From positions 1 through 25,501 of the forward strand of contig JAEZZE010000124.1 in assembly GCA_023418755.1 (NCBI GenBank): a stretch of DNA of 25,501 bases. Direction: 5' to 3'. Shown one piece after another: positions 7,953 to 16,825 of the stretch. Numbering within the stretch: the first letter of the stretch is position 1; each line of letters starts with the position of its first letter. The stretch comes from Bacillota bacterium. GTDB taxonomy: Bacteria; Bacillota; Bacilli; Paenibacillales; Paenibacillaceae. The position numbers were made by a program, and so were the translations under genes. The notes under the pieces were generated by a model. It had not been told where the DNA came from. It saw only the letters and a program-made list of their open reading frames with translations, and searched no databases.

Positions 7953-8276
7953 ATGCAACTGAAGAAGCTGAACGATAATTCGATAGATCAACTGTTCGAA
8001 GCGATCCTCACCTTGAAGAGCGTGGAGGAATGCTATATTTTTTTCGACGATCTGTGCACGGTTAACGAGATTCAATCGCTGTCGCAGAGACTCGAGGTGG
8101 CGCGCATGCTCGGCAAAGGGAATACATACAACCAGATCGAGACGGAGACGGGAGCGAGCACGGCGACGATCTCCCGCGTGAAGCGCTGCCTGAACTACGG
8201 CAACGATGGGTACAAGCTTGCCCTGGAGCGGCTTGGGCGCTTCGGCAATGACGGGATATCGGAGAGCGGCAGCTAA
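7953..8276 (+). CDS. YerC/YecD-family TrpR-like DNA-binding protein
   Basis: This 107-residue protein belongs to the TrpR superfamily YerC/YecD group, small helical DNA-binding proteins with unknown regulon. The helix-turn-helix spans about residues 50-80: EIQSLSQRLEVARMLGKGNTYNQIETETGASTATISRVKR, with the recognition helix at ASTATISRVKRCL. The length is typical (about 100). The ribosome binding site AAGGATGAG lies shortly before ATG 7953. It has its own sigma-A promoter and terminator. In B. subtilis yerC lies in the yerB-pcrBA neighbourhood; here that context is absent. Confidence 0.9.
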   Translation: MQLKKLNDNSIDQLFEAILTLKSVEECYIFFDDLCTVNEIQSLSQRLEVARMLGKGNTYNQIETETGASTATISRVKRCLNYGNDGYKLALERLGRFGNDGISESGS

Positions 8277-8310
8277 GCTAATCGCCGTTCGCGAACGTAT
8301 CGAGGGATGA

Positions 8311-8334
8311 AGACCGCCAATGCGCGGTCTTTTT
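8311..8334 (+). terminator. Terminator of the YerC-like gene
   Basis: AGACCGC (8311-8317) pairs perfectly with GCGGTCT (8324-8330) across a six-base loop, followed by TTTT. It lies 35 bases after the stop codon at 8276. Confidence 0.88.
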
Positions 8335-8370
8335 GACGTGCGGGCCGGGAAGGGGAGCCGAAAAATCATA

Positions 8371-8400
8371 TTGCTAGCTTCGGAACTGGTAAGTTATGCT
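8371..8400 (+). promoter_or_regulatory. Possible promoter of the kinase-regulator operon
   Basis: TTGCTA (8371-8376) and TATGCT (8395-8400) are 18 bases apart. Each hexamer matches four of six consensus positions. It lies after the upstream terminator and 47 bases before the chosen kinase start, which makes it plausible but not firm. Confidence 0.35.
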
Positions 8401-8446
8401 AGGAAGGGTCAGGCTAATCCTACGTCGGCACAATCGGGGGATACGT

Positions 8447-10270
8447 ATGCGTTTCTGGCAGTCCGTCCGCTTCAAGATCGTCGTCGGCTTTTTTCTGGTT
8501 CTGCTGCCCATCGTGGCCTTCGTCATCTACAACAATCTATATGCGATTCGCGTCGTCAAGGAGCAAATCTCGTCGCATTACAACATATTGCTGGCCGAAT
8601 ACGTGCGCAACAACGATAAGAGCATGCTCGATTATTATCATTACTTGATCAATCTGGAGCGGGAGCAGGAGATTCAAGCTCTGCCGCTGCTCGAGACGTC
8701 CAGCGACGAATACACGCTGTCCAAAACCCGGCTGCGCGAGAAGCTGGCGATCGACACGATCTTCTACAGCTCGCTGATCGATACGTTCTTCGTCTACTCG
8801 GACAAGTCCGGGGAGCTCGTCTACGCGACGCAGTACGTCTACAACTCGCTCGAGAAGCTGGACGTGCTGTCCGCTTGGGCGAAGATGAACGTGCCGAAGG
8901 GCCTTCCCGACCGGGAACGCCGGTGGGATCTGACGAGAATAGCCGGCCAGACGTTCTTGATGAAGACGCACGATCTCGGCTTCAAGACGATCTCGGGAGC
9001 GTTGATCCAGGCGGAAGCGCTGCAGAGCGTGATGAACAACTTCGACGTGGGCCAGGACGGCTCGACCTTCCTGCTCGATGCCGATGGAAGCGTTATCGCG
9101 GACGTCGAATACCCGCCGCTTAAGGATGCCGGGTTCATGGCCGAGCTCAAAGATCTGACCGGGGTCAAGACGGGGCTCGTCTACGACGGAGAGTCCTACA
9201 TCGTGCTATCCCAGCCGTCCGAATACGCCGACATCCGCTACACGCTGATCCTGAAGGAATCGTATATTCTGAAGAACCTTCCGTTCTTCCAGAAGGTGCT
9301 TAATTTCTGGATGCCGCTGTCGTTGGCGGCGATCCTGTCGATCTATCTGCTGTTTCTGCAGCGCGTCATGTTCCAGCCGTTCGTGCGGCTGATCCGCGGC
9401 ATGCGAAAGCTGGGGCAAGGGCAATTCGACACCCGCTTGCCGGCGCTCGCCGACAGCAGCGAATTCAGCTTTCTGACGGGGACGTTCAATAAGATGGCCG
9501 AGCAGATCGAGAGTCTGAAGATCGACGTCTACGAGGAGCAGATTCGGCTGCAGCGGGCGGAATACAAGCATCTGCAAATCCAGATCAACCCTCATTTCTA
9601 TATGAACAGCTTGAATATTATCTACAATCTGGCCGCGTTGAAGGATTTCAAGACGGTGCAGAAGCTGTCGCTGCACTTGGCCGATTATTTCCGCTTCCTG
9701 ATGCTCGGCCATCGGACCGTCGTCCGGCTCGAGGACGAAATTCGCCATATCGAGCATTATCTCGAAATTCAGAAAATCCGCTACGTCTCCAAGTTGGAGT
9801 ACGTCATCGACGTTCCGCAGGAGTATATGGGATGGGAGATTTCCCCGCTGATGCTCCAGCCTTTCATCGAGAACTGCGTCATTCACGGCTTGAACAAGCG
9901 GCCGCAGGACGGAACGCCTTTCCGAATCGCCATTCTCTGCCGGGAAGACGCCGAGGAGCCGCGGAAATACGCGCTGCTCTCGATCGAAGACAACGGAGCG
10001 GGCTTTCCGGAGACGTTGCTCGGGGAATTGAACGCCGCGGCCTACGCCGCGCAATCCCCTGCCAATCATGTGGGCATCTGGAACATCCTGCGCCGGTTCA
10101 AGATGCTGTACGGAGGCAGAGGAGACATCTCGTTCGGCAACGGGGATCGCGGAGGCGCCCGCGTGCGGGTGAGACTGCCGAGGGAGCGGGATTATTCGTT
10201 CGAGATCGAGGAGAATAGCGCCGCCGCGGCGGAGGAGGAGCAGTCCAATGCTGACGATGCTGGTCGTTGA
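8447..10270 (+). CDS. YesM-type sensor histidine kinase
   Basis: This 607-residue membrane protein is a sensor histidine kinase of the His_kinase (PF06580) class, paired with AraC-type regulators that control sugar importers. One membrane helix lies at about residues 11-29 and another near 285-310, bracketing an extracytoplasmic sensor domain. A HAMP linker follows (about 312-365), then the dimerisation and phospho-acceptor segment QINPHFYMNSLNIIYNL with His383. The ATPase domain shows the N box (LMLQPFIENCVIHGL) and DNGAGF. The start ATG 8447 follows GGGGGA by 6 bases; an earlier in-frame ATG at 8396 has no ribosome binding site. It overlaps the next gene by 23 bases. The signal is probably a carbohydrate. 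Confidence 0.92.
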   Translation: MRFWQSVRFKIVVGFFLVLLPIVAFVIYNNLYAIRVVKEQISSHYNILLAEYVRNNDKSMLDYYHYLINLEREQEIQALPLLETSSDEYTLSKTRLREKLAIDTIFYSSLIDTFFVYSDKSGELVYATQYVYNSLEKLDVLSAWAKMNVPKGLPDRERRWDLTRIAGQTFLMKTHDLGFKTISGALIQAEALQSVMNNFDVGQDGSTFLLDADGSVIADVEYPPLKDAGFMAELKDLTGVKTGLVYDGESYIVLSQPSEYADIRYTLILKESYILKNLPFFQKVLNFWMPLSLAAILSIYLLFLQRVMFQPFVRLIRGMRKLGQGQFDTRLPALADSSEFSFLTGTFNKMAEQIESLKIDVYEEQIRLQRAEYKHLQIQINPHFYMNSLNIIYNLAALKDFKTVQKLSLHLADYFRFLMLGHRTVVRLEDEIRHIEHYLEIQKIRYVSKLEYVIDVPQEYMGWEISPLMLQPFIENCVIHGLNKRPQDGTPFRIAILCREDAEEPRKYALLSIEDNGAGFPETLLGELNAAAYAAQSPANHVGIWNILRRFKMLYGGRGDISFGNGDRGGARVRVRLPRERDYSFEIEENSAAAAEEEQSNADDAGR

Positions 10271-11864
10271 CGACGAGCTGTACGCCCTGAAAGGGATTAC
10301 CCAAGGAATCGACTGGAGCGGCCTGCCGATCGACGCGATTCTCGAAGCGGAGAGCGTCGCCGAGGCGAAGCGCCATATCGAAAGGCAAAGAGTCGATCTG
10401 CTCATCTCCGATATCGAAATGCCCGGGGCGAACGGATTGGAGCTTCTCCGTTATATCCGCGAAGCGAGCCCTCAGACGCTGACCGTGTTCCTGACGGGCC
10501 ACGCCCGGTTCGAGTACGCGCAGGAAGCGCTGCATATGGGTTGCTTCGATTACGTGCTGAAGCCGATCGATCACGACGTGCTGAAGGGGATCGTCGCGAG
10601 GGCGATCGAGGAGGTCATGCTCCGGCGGGAGCAGGCCGACTTCGAGAAGAAGCTCGAAGATTACCGCCGCCAGTGGATCAGCCAGCTCCCCATTCTGGTC
10701 GACCGGTTCTGGAGAGAGCTGCTGGAAGGGCGAATCGGTTTGTCGCCGGAGAGGCTCGACCGGGAATTCGCGCAGCTGGATATTCCGCTGACGGCGGATA
10801 AGGGGCGGCTGCTGCCGATTCTGCTCAGCGTCGAGCGGTGGGACGTCGAACTCGATTCCCGGGACGAGAGCATTATGGAATACGCCCTTCGCAAAGCGGC
10901 GGCGGAGACGATTCTGGGAGAACATCCCGGAACGGTCGTGCAGGACCCGGGAGAGTTCAGCCTGGGACTGCTGTATTTGAGCGAGTCGGATGCGCCGGAC
11001 CGGCAAGCGCTGCTGGAACGCTGCCGGCAATTCGTGCAGGCTTGCCATGTTTATTTCCATTGCCGCGTTTCCTGTTATCTCGGCGACTCCGTCTGGCTGG
11101 GCGAGCTGCCTTCCGCCGTGGAGAGGCTGCTGCGGCTCGAACGCTCGAACGTTACCGTTTCGCAGACCGTCATCGACGCGGCCGTCGAATGCGAGGAAGT
11201 CCAGGGAGGACAGCCCGTCGCCCTGCCCTCCTTCCTGGAATGGGGGATTCTGCTCGATAACGGCCGTCAGGACGAATTGATTCGGGCGATCGAAGAGACG
11301 ACCGAACAGTTCGGTAGGGAATCCGCGGGAAGGGAGACGCTGGAGCTGTTCCGATACGGCTTGCTCCATTTGCTCTATCAGGCGGCTTTCCGCGCGGGCG
11401 TGTCGGTCTACGAGGCGCTGGACCCGTCGGATCTGGCGGATACCCCGGCGGTCCGGTCGCCGCAAGCGCTGAAGCTGTGGGCGGTCCGGTCGGTCCGCAA
11501 GTGCGCGGAGGCGCTCCAGGACAAGACGAGGGATTCGTCGGCCATCGTCGCGAAGGTGCAGTCGTTCATTCAGGACAATCTGCAGAAAGAGCTGAATCGC
11601 GACGACATCGCCCGCTCGGTGTTCCGCAACCCGGCGTACGTATCCCGTCTGTTCCGCAAGGAGACCGGCTTATCGCTGACGGATTACATTGCGCAGTGCC
11701 GGATCGAGAGGGTTAAGCGGCTGCTCGCCGAGACTAACGACAAGATCAGCCATATCGCGGAGGACGTGGGGTACGCGCATTTCTCTTACTTCGCGAAGCT
11801 GTTCAAGAAGATGACGGGGCTTACCCCGCAGGATTACCGCAAGAGGCATCAGATCATGCGTTAA
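10248..11864 (+). CDS. YesN-type response regulator with AraC DNA-binding domain
   Basis: This 538-residue cytoplasmic protein has an N-terminal receiver domain with acidic pocket VVDDE at residues 6-10, phospho-acceptor Asp55 in LLISDIEMPG, the switch Thr in FLTGHA and Lys in YVLKPID. A long central region of unassigned fold separates it from a C-terminal AraC helix-turn-helix pair (about residues 435-535: RDDIARSVFRNPAYVSRLFRKETG and DKISHIAEDVGYAHFSYFAKLFKK). GGAGGAGGAG lies upstream of ATG 10248, inside the kinase gene. It is expected to activate the downstream permease and binding-protein genes. Confidence 0.93.
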   Translation: MLTMLVVDDELYALKGITQGIDWSGLPIDAILEAESVAEAKRHIERQRVDLLISDIEMPGANGLELLRYIREASPQTLTVFLTGHARFEYAQEALHMGCFDYVLKPIDHDVLKGIVARAIEEVMLRREQADFEKKLEDYRRQWISQLPILVDRFWRELLEGRIGLSPERLDREFAQLDIPLTADKGRLLPILLSVERWDVELDSRDESIMEYALRKAAAETILGEHPGTVVQDPGEFSLGLLYLSESDAPDRQALLERCRQFVQACHVYFHCRVSCYLGDSVWLGELPSAVERLLRLERSNVTVSQTVIDAAVECEEVQGGQPVALPSFLEWGILLDNGRQDELIRAIEETTEQFGRESAGRETLELFRYGLLHLLYQAAFRAGVSVYEALDPSDLADTPAVRSPQALKLWAVRSVRKCAEALQDKTRDSSAIVAKVQSFIQDNLQKELNRDDIARSVFRNPAYVSRLFRKETGLSLTDYIAQCRIERVKRLLAETNDKISHIAEDVGYAHFSYFAKLFKKMTGLTPQDYRKRHQIMR

Positions 11865-11869
11865 GATGC

Positions 11870-11927
11870 ATCCCCCGCGCCGACCGGCGACCTCCCTATG
11901 AGGAAGGAGACGGACGACGCGGGGGAT
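11870..11927 (+). terminator. Hairpin after the response regulator gene
   Basis: ATCCCCCGCG-C-CG (11870-11882) pairs with CGACGCGGGGGAT (11915-11927), with a smaller CCTC/GAGG hairpin inside. The following bases ATATTTGGTTT are only moderately T-rich, so termination may be partial. It lies between the regulator and the transporter genes. Confidence 0.6.
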
Positions 11928-12057
11928 ATTTGGTTTGTATATCGAAAAAGAAAAGTCACGAAAGTGCTAAGTAGGTCATTCCAGTAGATAGATGCGGGGA
12001 GCGGGAGCGCGCTAAAATAAGGACACAGACAAAGATTGCCAATAAGCATAAAGGATT
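11928..12057 (+). promoter_or_regulatory. Probable regulated promoter region of the sugar importer
   Basis: A TAAAAT at 12013-12018 could be a -10 box, but no good -35 is found 17 bases upstream. A weak -35 is usual for promoters that need an AraC-type activator, and the adjacent regulator is of that kind. The stretch upstream is A-rich (GAAAAAGAAAAG). No clear direct repeat for the regulator was seen. Confidence 0.35.
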
Positions 12058-13059
12058 GTGATAGGAATGGAACAAGCTTCCGCAGCCGCGAACGCGCCGC
12101 AGCCGATTCTTAGCACGAAGCCGACGAGGTTGAAGCAAGGACATCTTCGCCGGTTCGGCGCGTTCTACATTATGATGGCCCCGACGATCGTCTTCTTGCT
12201 GATCAACAACTATATTCCGATGATCGGCTCGTTGATCGCCTTCAAGAACATCAAGTTCGCGCCCGGAGAGACCTTGTTCGAGAGCTTCCTGCGCAGCCCT
12301 TGGGTCGGAATGTTCAACTTCGAATTTCTGTTCAAGACGTCGGACGCCTGGCTCATTACGAGAAACACGGTGCTGTACAACGCGGTGTTCATCTTGCTGA
12401 ATACCGTAATCGGCATCGCGTTCGCCATCATGTTCAACTCGATGAGAAACCGCATGTTGGCCAAGTTCCATCAGACGACGATGTTCCTTCCCTTTTTTCT
12501 ATCCATGGTCATCGTCAGCTATCTGGTCTACGCCTTCCTGAACAACGAGTTGGGTTTGATGAACAAGGTCATTCTCCCGCTGTTCGGCGCGAACGCGGTC
12601 GAGTGGTACAGCGATCCGAAATGGTGGCCGCTCATTCTGCCGCTCGTCAACACCTGGAAGGGCATCGGGTATTACGCCATCATCTTCATGGCGGCGATTA
12701 TCGGCATCGACGACGAATATTACGAGGCCGCGACGATCGACGGAGCTTCCAAATGGAAGCAGATCACGGCGATCACGATCCCGCTCATTCGTCCGGTGAT
12801 CATCGTCATGGTGCTGCTGCAGGTGGGTAGAATTTTCAACGCGGATTTCGGCTTGTTCTGGCAAGTGACCCGCAACGCCGGGGCGATCTACGATACGACG
12901 CGCGTTATCGACACGTACGTCTACCAGAGCTTCATCAACGCGGGGGATATCGGAATGTCGTCGGCGGCAGGGCTATATCAGGCGGTCGTCGGGTTCACGC
13001 TGGTGTTCATGGCCAACCTGGTCATCCGCAAAATCAGCAAAGACGATGCCTTGTTCTAG
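12058..13059 (+). CDS. Sugar ABC transporter permease, LplB-like
   Basis: This 333-residue inner-membrane protein is one of two permeases of a carbohydrate uptake type-1 ABC importer. Six hydrophobic helices follow a ~35-residue polar N-terminus. The conserved EAA loop, EYYEAATIDGASKWKQITAI at about residues 220-240, contacts the ATPase. No ATPase gene lies nearby; such importers often share MsmX-type ATPases encoded elsewhere. The start may be GTG 12058, or ATG 12067, since AAGGA (about 12051) is close to the GTG and somewhat far from the ATG. It sits 29 bases before the second permease. Confidence 0.92.
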   Translation: MIGMEQASAAANAPQPILSTKPTRLKQGHLRRFGAFYIMMAPTIVFLLINNYIPMIGSLIAFKNIKFAPGETLFESFLRSPWVGMFNFEFLFKTSDAWLITRNTVLYNAVFILLNTVIGIAFAIMFNSMRNRMLAKFHQTTMFLPFFLSMVIVSYLVYAFLNNELGLMNKVILPLFGANAVEWYSDPKWWPLILPLVNTWKGIGYYAIIFMAAIIGIDDEYYEAATIDGASKWKQITAITIPLIRPVIIVMVLLQVGRIFNADFGLFWQVTRNAGAIYDTTRVIDTYVYQSFINAGDIGMSSAAGLYQAVVGFTLVFMANLVIRKISKDDALF

Positions 13060-13088
13060 AAGCTACAGCGGATTAGGAGGGTCTTACC

Positions 13089-14027
13089 ATGTCACAAGCT
13101 GCCGGCGTCAAAACGCCCAGCCTGAAGCTGGCCAAGCAAGTCTCGGGCGGCGCCAACTTCGCGATTAACGTCTTTTTCTGGATCTATACGTTCCTGTGCG
13201 TGTTTCCTCTGGTCGTGGTCATCATTGCCTCGTTCACGGACGAGAATACGATTCTGATCAACGGCTACAGCCTGTTCCCGGAAAAATGGAGCCTGGGCGC
13301 CTACGACTTCCTGCTCAAGGATTGGCAGGCGATCGTGGAGTCGTACGGGTTCTCCATCCTCCTGACGGTGCTCGGCACGCTGATCAGTCTGGCGATGATG
13401 GCGCTGTACGCGTTTCCCATCTCGCGCAAGGATTATCCGTTCCGAAATTTTTTCTCCTTCTTCATGTTCTTTACGATCTTGTTCAACGGCGGACTCGTTC
13501 CGTTCTATCTCGTCTATTCCCAGGGGCTTCATCTTCAAAACACGCTGCTTGTGCTCATGATGCCCTATTTCATAAGCGGATTTTTCGTTCTGCTCATTCG
13601 GACGTTCTTCGCCAATTCGATCCCGAAGGAGCTGTACGAATCGGCCAAGATCGACGGGGCGGGAGAGTGGCGCATCTTCTTCACGATCGTGCTGCCGCTG
13701 TCGATGCCGGTGCTCGCCACGGTCGGATTGTTCACGACGCTGAGCTACTGGAACGACTGGTTTCTGAGCCTGCTGTTCATTACCGATCCCGAATCGGTCG
13801 TCAGCATCCAGTTCCGAATGTACAAAACGCTGCTCGATATTCAATATCTCAGCGCGAACGCCGCGGCGTATTCCGCCCTTGCCGCGAACAACCCGAATTT
13901 CACGATGCCGGGCGAGACGGCCCGGATGGCGATGGCGGTCGTCGGAATCGGGCCCATTATATTCGCTTATCCGTTCTTCCAGCGCTATTTCGTAGAAGGA
14001 TTAACGGTCGGCGCCGTCAAAGGTTAA
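13089..14027 (+). CDS. Sugar ABC transporter permease, LplC/YtcP-like
   Basis: This 312-residue protein is the second permease of the importer. Six hydrophobic helices and an EAA loop (ELYESAKIDGAGEWRIFFTI, about residues 181-200) are visible. The C-terminus FFQRYFVEGLTVGAVKG is the standard ending of this family. TTAGGAGGGTC lies just upstream of ATG 13089. It forms a heterodimer with the preceding permease and shares the operon with the binding lipoprotein 74 bases downstream. Confidence 0.94.
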   Translation: MSQAAGVKTPSLKLAKQVSGGANFAINVFFWIYTFLCVFPLVVVIIASFTDENTILINGYSLFPEKWSLGAYDFLLKDWQAIVESYGFSILLTVLGTLISLAMMALYAFPISRKDYPFRNFFSFFMFFTILFNGGLVPFYLVYSQGLHLQNTLLVLMMPYFISGFFVLLIRTFFANSIPKELYESAKIDGAGEWRIFFTIVLPLSMPVLATVGLFTTLSYWNDWFLSLLFITDPESVVSIQFRMYKTLLDIQYLSANAAAYSALAANNPNFTMPGETARMAMAVVGIGPIIFAYPFFQRYFVEGLTVGAVKG

Positions 14028-14101
14028 GTCAGGATCGGCTTCTACCGGTTTACCGGCCGGTTGAGCATAAATCTATTGATGAAGAAAAGGGAGGCAACAC
14101 C

Positions 14102-15691
14102 ATGTTCAGAAAGAGCAAATCCTGGACGCTGGCGCTAGCGACAGTCATGACGCTGGCCATCGTTCTTGCAGGCTGCGGCGGCAACAAGAATAACGAAGGC
14201 TCCTCGTCGCCGACTGCTTCCTCCGCGTCGCCGTCGGCATCTCCGTCCGAACCGGCCGCTCCGTCGGAATCCGCGGCTCCGTCCGAAGGGATCGACGTCA
14301 GCAAGCTGGAGCCGGTCGAGTTGACCCTGTACTTCCCGGGAACTCCACCGAAGGACGAGAAGAAGGTCGAAGAGAAGATCAACGAGTATTTGAAGACGAA
14401 GATCAACGCTACTCTGGACATTCGGATGCTCGATTGGGGGCAATACGACCAGAAAATGAACCTGTACATTTCCGGACGCGAAGCGATGGACATCATTTTC
14501 ACCGCCTCCTGGAACGGTCACGCCACGAACGTGGGCAAAGGCGCCTTCCTGCCGTTGAACGAAGGCTTGCTGGATCAATACGGCCAAGGCATTAAGAGCG
14601 TCGTCTCCCAGGCGATCCTGGACGGCGCGCAGATCAACGGCAAAAACTACGGCGTTCCCGCTCTGAAGGAAATGGCGGAGCAGGGCGGCATTCTGTACCG
14701 TACCGATATCGCCGAGGAGCTCGGCTTGACGGACAGAATCAACGCGGTGAAATCGCCGGCCGATCTGATTCCGATTCTGGAGGAAGTGAAGGCGAAGAAG
14801 CCGGACTGGACGCCGCTGTACGTGAAGGACGGGGAAAACCTGAACTCGCACTATATGAACAAATTCGACTTCTTCGGCGATACGAAGCTGGAGGGCGTCA
14901 TTCTGAAGGACGGCTCCGATACGACGATCAAGCCGGTGATGGAATATCCGGTATACAAAGAGTATCTGAACATCGCCCGCGAAATGTTCACGAAGAAGCT
15001 GGTGAACGCGGACGCCGCGACGTCGCAGCTGTCTCCGACGGACGCGCTGAAGAAAGGCAACGTATTCATGGTCGTGTCTCCGCTAAAACCGGGTAAAGAC
15101 GCCGAAATGGCAGGCTCCGCGAACTTGCCGGGCAAAGTCGGCCAAGTCGGAATTACGTCGATCACGACTTCCACGGGCGAAACGACGGGCTCCATGCTCG
15201 CGATCTCCTCGACGTCCAAAAATCCGGAGCGCGCGATGATGTTCATCGACCTGCTCTACACGGATAAGTATCTGAACAACCTGATCAACTTCGGAATCGA
15301 AGGCGAGCACTACACCTTGAACGGCGAAGTGATGTCCGATGCTCCCGGCAAGCCGAACTATATCGCCGGCGCAGCGGCCTGGCAGTTGGGCAACCAGTTC
15401 CTGAACTACATCTGGGACACGGAAGCTCCGGACAAATGGGATCAGTTCAGAAATTTCAACGACGGCTCGGTCAATTCCCCGGCGCTCGGCTTCACGTTTG
15501 ACTCGGAGCCGGTCAAGACGCAGGTCGCGGCTCTCAAAAACGTACAGTCGGAATACGCTCCGGGTCTCGAGACCGGCGCCGTCGATCCGGCCAAGGTCGA
15601 CGAGTATTACAACAAATTGAAGAAGAACGGACTGGACGACGTCATTGCCGAGAAGCAGAAGCAGCTGGATGCCTACCTGGCTTCCCGTTAA
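14102..15691 (+). CDS. Extracellular solute-binding lipoprotein with DUF3502 tail (LplA/LipO-like)
   Basis: This 529-residue lipoprotein captures the sugar ligand outside the cell. The signal peptide ends in lipobox VLAGC, so Cys25 would be lipidated. A Ser/Pro/Ala linker (about residues 33-64) tethers the mature domain. The solute-binding fold follows, and the C-terminal ~150 residues match the DUF3502 type (GFTFDSEPVKTQVAAL... near the end). ATG 14102 has AAAGGGAGG upstream; a much longer in-frame reading from 13196 runs over the permease gene and is not real. It is the last gene of the operon, with a strong terminator behind it. The ligand is unknown. Confidence 0.93.
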   Translation: MFRKSKSWTLALATVMTLAIVLAGCGGNKNNEGSSSPTASSASPSASPSEPAAPSESAAPSEGIDVSKLEPVELTLYFPGTPPKDEKKVEEKINEYLKTKINATLDIRMLDWGQYDQKMNLYISGREAMDIIFTASWNGHATNVGKGAFLPLNEGLLDQYGQGIKSVVSQAILDGAQINGKNYGVPALKEMAEQGGILYRTDIAEELGLTDRINAVKSPADLIPILEEVKAKKPDWTPLYVKDGENLNSHYMNKFDFFGDTKLEGVILKDGSDTTIKPVMEYPVYKEYLNIAREMFTKKLVNADAATSQLSPTDALKKGNVFMVVSPLKPGKDAEMAGSANLPGKVGQVGITSITTSTGETTGSMLAISSTSKNPERAMMFIDLLYTDKYLNNLINFGIEGEHYTLNGEVMSDAPGKPNYIAGAAAWQLGNQFLNYIWDTEAPDKWDQFRNFNDGSVNSPALGFTFDSEPVKTQVAALKNVQSEYAPGLETGAVDPAKVDEYYNKLKKNGLDDVIAEKQKQLDAYLASR

Positions 15692-15723
15692 GCCGCGCGA
15701 TTAAGTTAAATCCCCGTATTTTC

Positions 15724-15755
15724 AACCGTCAGGGTGCTTCCCTGGCGGTTTTTTT
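15724..15755 (+). terminator. Strong factor-independent terminator of the importer operon
   Basis: AACCGTCAGGG (15724-15734) pairs with CCCTGGCGGTT (15740-15750; one G-U pair) across a TGCTT loop, and the run continues as seven T residues. It lies 32 bases after the binding-protein stop. Confidence 0.92.
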
Positions 15756-15835
15756 CATAGGATCGGGGATGGGGCGCAACTTCTCCGGCGTTTATAAGTC
15801 CTATGAATGAAACGTTATATTTTCGGAATAACCGT

Positions 15836-15864
15836 TTGATACGGCCGGTAGGCGCTTATATAGA
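15836..15864 (+). promoter_or_regulatory. Sigma-A promoter for the lipoprotein gene
   Basis: TTGATA (15836-15841) and TATAGA (15859-15864) are 17 bases apart. An imperfect inverted repeat, AACGTTAT...AATAACCGTT, lies just upstream (about 15811-15836) and touches the -35 box, so it could be an operator. The ATG at 15927 follows some 55 bases after the expected start site. Confidence 0.65.
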
Positions 15865-15926
15865 AGGCATGAGGTTCGAAATGCGGACCTCAAGGGAGAA
15901 AACGAGATGGAAAGGGAGAGAATGAC

Positions 15927-16598
15927 ATGATTCGTCCGACTAACTCGATTAAAATGCTATCGATCGTAGCCGCGGCTTGCGTTCTTGCGGCTTGCGCGGG
16001 AGGCGGCGAGCGGCCGGCTTCGCCGACGTCGTCCTTAGGGAGCCCTTCGCCGTCCCAGAGCGGCGGCGGAGCAACTCTTCCGTCAGCGGAATCTTCGGAG
16101 CCTTCCGAGCCTTCGGAGCAGGGATTCTCGGAGCAGCGTCCGCCAACCGCAAGCTTCGAGCTGATGACGGAGGAGGGCTATCAGCCCCGGACCGCCGAGC
16201 TGCGGCAAGGGAAGGGCTTCTCCTTGTATGCGTTCGAGGGGTTTGATTTCGACGCGGCGTCCGGGCGGTTGAGCCTAACGGCCGACGACGATTATTACGT
16301 CGACATCGAGCGGCTGTCCGCGGACGACGACTTGAAGAAGCTACGGGCGTCCGCCGAGCAGGAATTCAAGGAGTTCGGCAGCATCTCCGACCATAGCGGC
16401 GAGCTGGTCGAGCATCCGCTGGGGAAGGCGGAATTGTATCTGCAGTCCAGCGGGGCGGACGGAGTGAAAGACTTCATCGTCTGGGAGCCGGAGGAGGGAG
16501 ACCGGTATCTGTTTCGTCTTAGCAACCCGAAAGGCGAGGAGGCCTCGGCCTTTGCAGGCCCGGTATGGGTTTCGTTATCCACGGTGCGGGGAGAATAG
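15927..16598 (+). CDS. Lipoprotein of unknown function
   Basis: This 223-residue protein was not recognised. The signal peptide ends in VLAAC, so Cys23 would be lipidated. Residues ~27-75 are a low-complexity Ser/Pro/Glu/Gly linker with repeated SEPSEPSE. The remaining ~145 residues look globular, with TAELRQGKGFSLYAFEGFDFD and aromatic-rich strands, somewhat like small beta-rich surface lipoproteins. GAAAGGGAGAG lies just upstream of ATG 15927. It has its own promoter and appears monocistronic. A role in the envelope is likely only from its location signal. Confidence 0.8.
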   Translation: MIRPTNSIKMLSIVAAACVLAACAGGGERPASPTSSLGSPSPSQSGGGATLPSAESSEPSEPSEQGFSEQRPPTASFELMTEEGYQPRTAELRQGKGFSLYAFEGFDFDAASGRLSLTADDDYYVDIERLSADDDLKKLRASAEQEFKEFGSISDHSGELVEHPLGKAELYLQSSGADGVKDFIVWEPEEGDRYLFRLSNPKGEEASAFAGPVWVSLSTVRGE

Positions 16599-16759
16599 AA
16601 CGATGAAGGCCTGGAGAAGACCGTAGGATGGGGATGGCGGACAGTGGAAGCTTAATCCGCCTTGGGTGGGGGAATCCGATAAGCGGACACAGATACGGAG
16701 CTTTACTCTGTAAATCGAGTTTCCCGAAACGCTTCCCAAGATCGAGGAAGCTTCTCACG
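16599..16759. other. Intergenic region with small inverted repeats
   Basis: No gene is visible. It contains GCGGA...TCCGC (about 16637-16660) and GCTTCC...GGAAGC (about 16731-16751) inverted repeats, neither followed by a T-run. I did not recognise a riboswitch; in particular no cobalamin riboswitch consensus was seen, although the next gene is CbiX-like. Confidence 0.4.
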
Positions 16760-16788
16760 TTGACATTGGCTTGACGTTTCGCTAGCAT
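16760..16788 (+). promoter_or_regulatory. Sigma-A promoter for the CbiX-like gene
   Basis: A perfect TTGACA (16760-16765) is 17 bases from TAGCAT (16783-16788). The ATG at 16787 overlaps the -10 box, so that codon cannot be in the transcript. This moves the gene start to the TTG at 16826. Confidence 0.8.
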
Positions 16789-16825
16789 GAATAGAAAGGC
16801 ATTGCAACGAGAAAGGGGCAGGCTC

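Noticed and set aside
8285..8296. Perfect 12-base palindrome CGTTCGCGAACG as an SOS or other operator
   Set aside because: The LexA box of Gram-positives reads GAAC-N4-GTTC; this has the half-sites in the opposite order. It is short and probably chance.
9206..10405. 399-residue minus-strand open frame, and similar ones at 10098-11465 and 17766-18665
   Set aside because: They are shadows of the kinase, regulator and dgkB genes and have arginine/histidine-rich compositions typical of antisense translation.
13196..14101. Long N-terminal extension of the solute-binding protein
   Set aside because: It would overlap the second permease. The lipoprotein signal peptide and ribosome binding site place the start at 14102.
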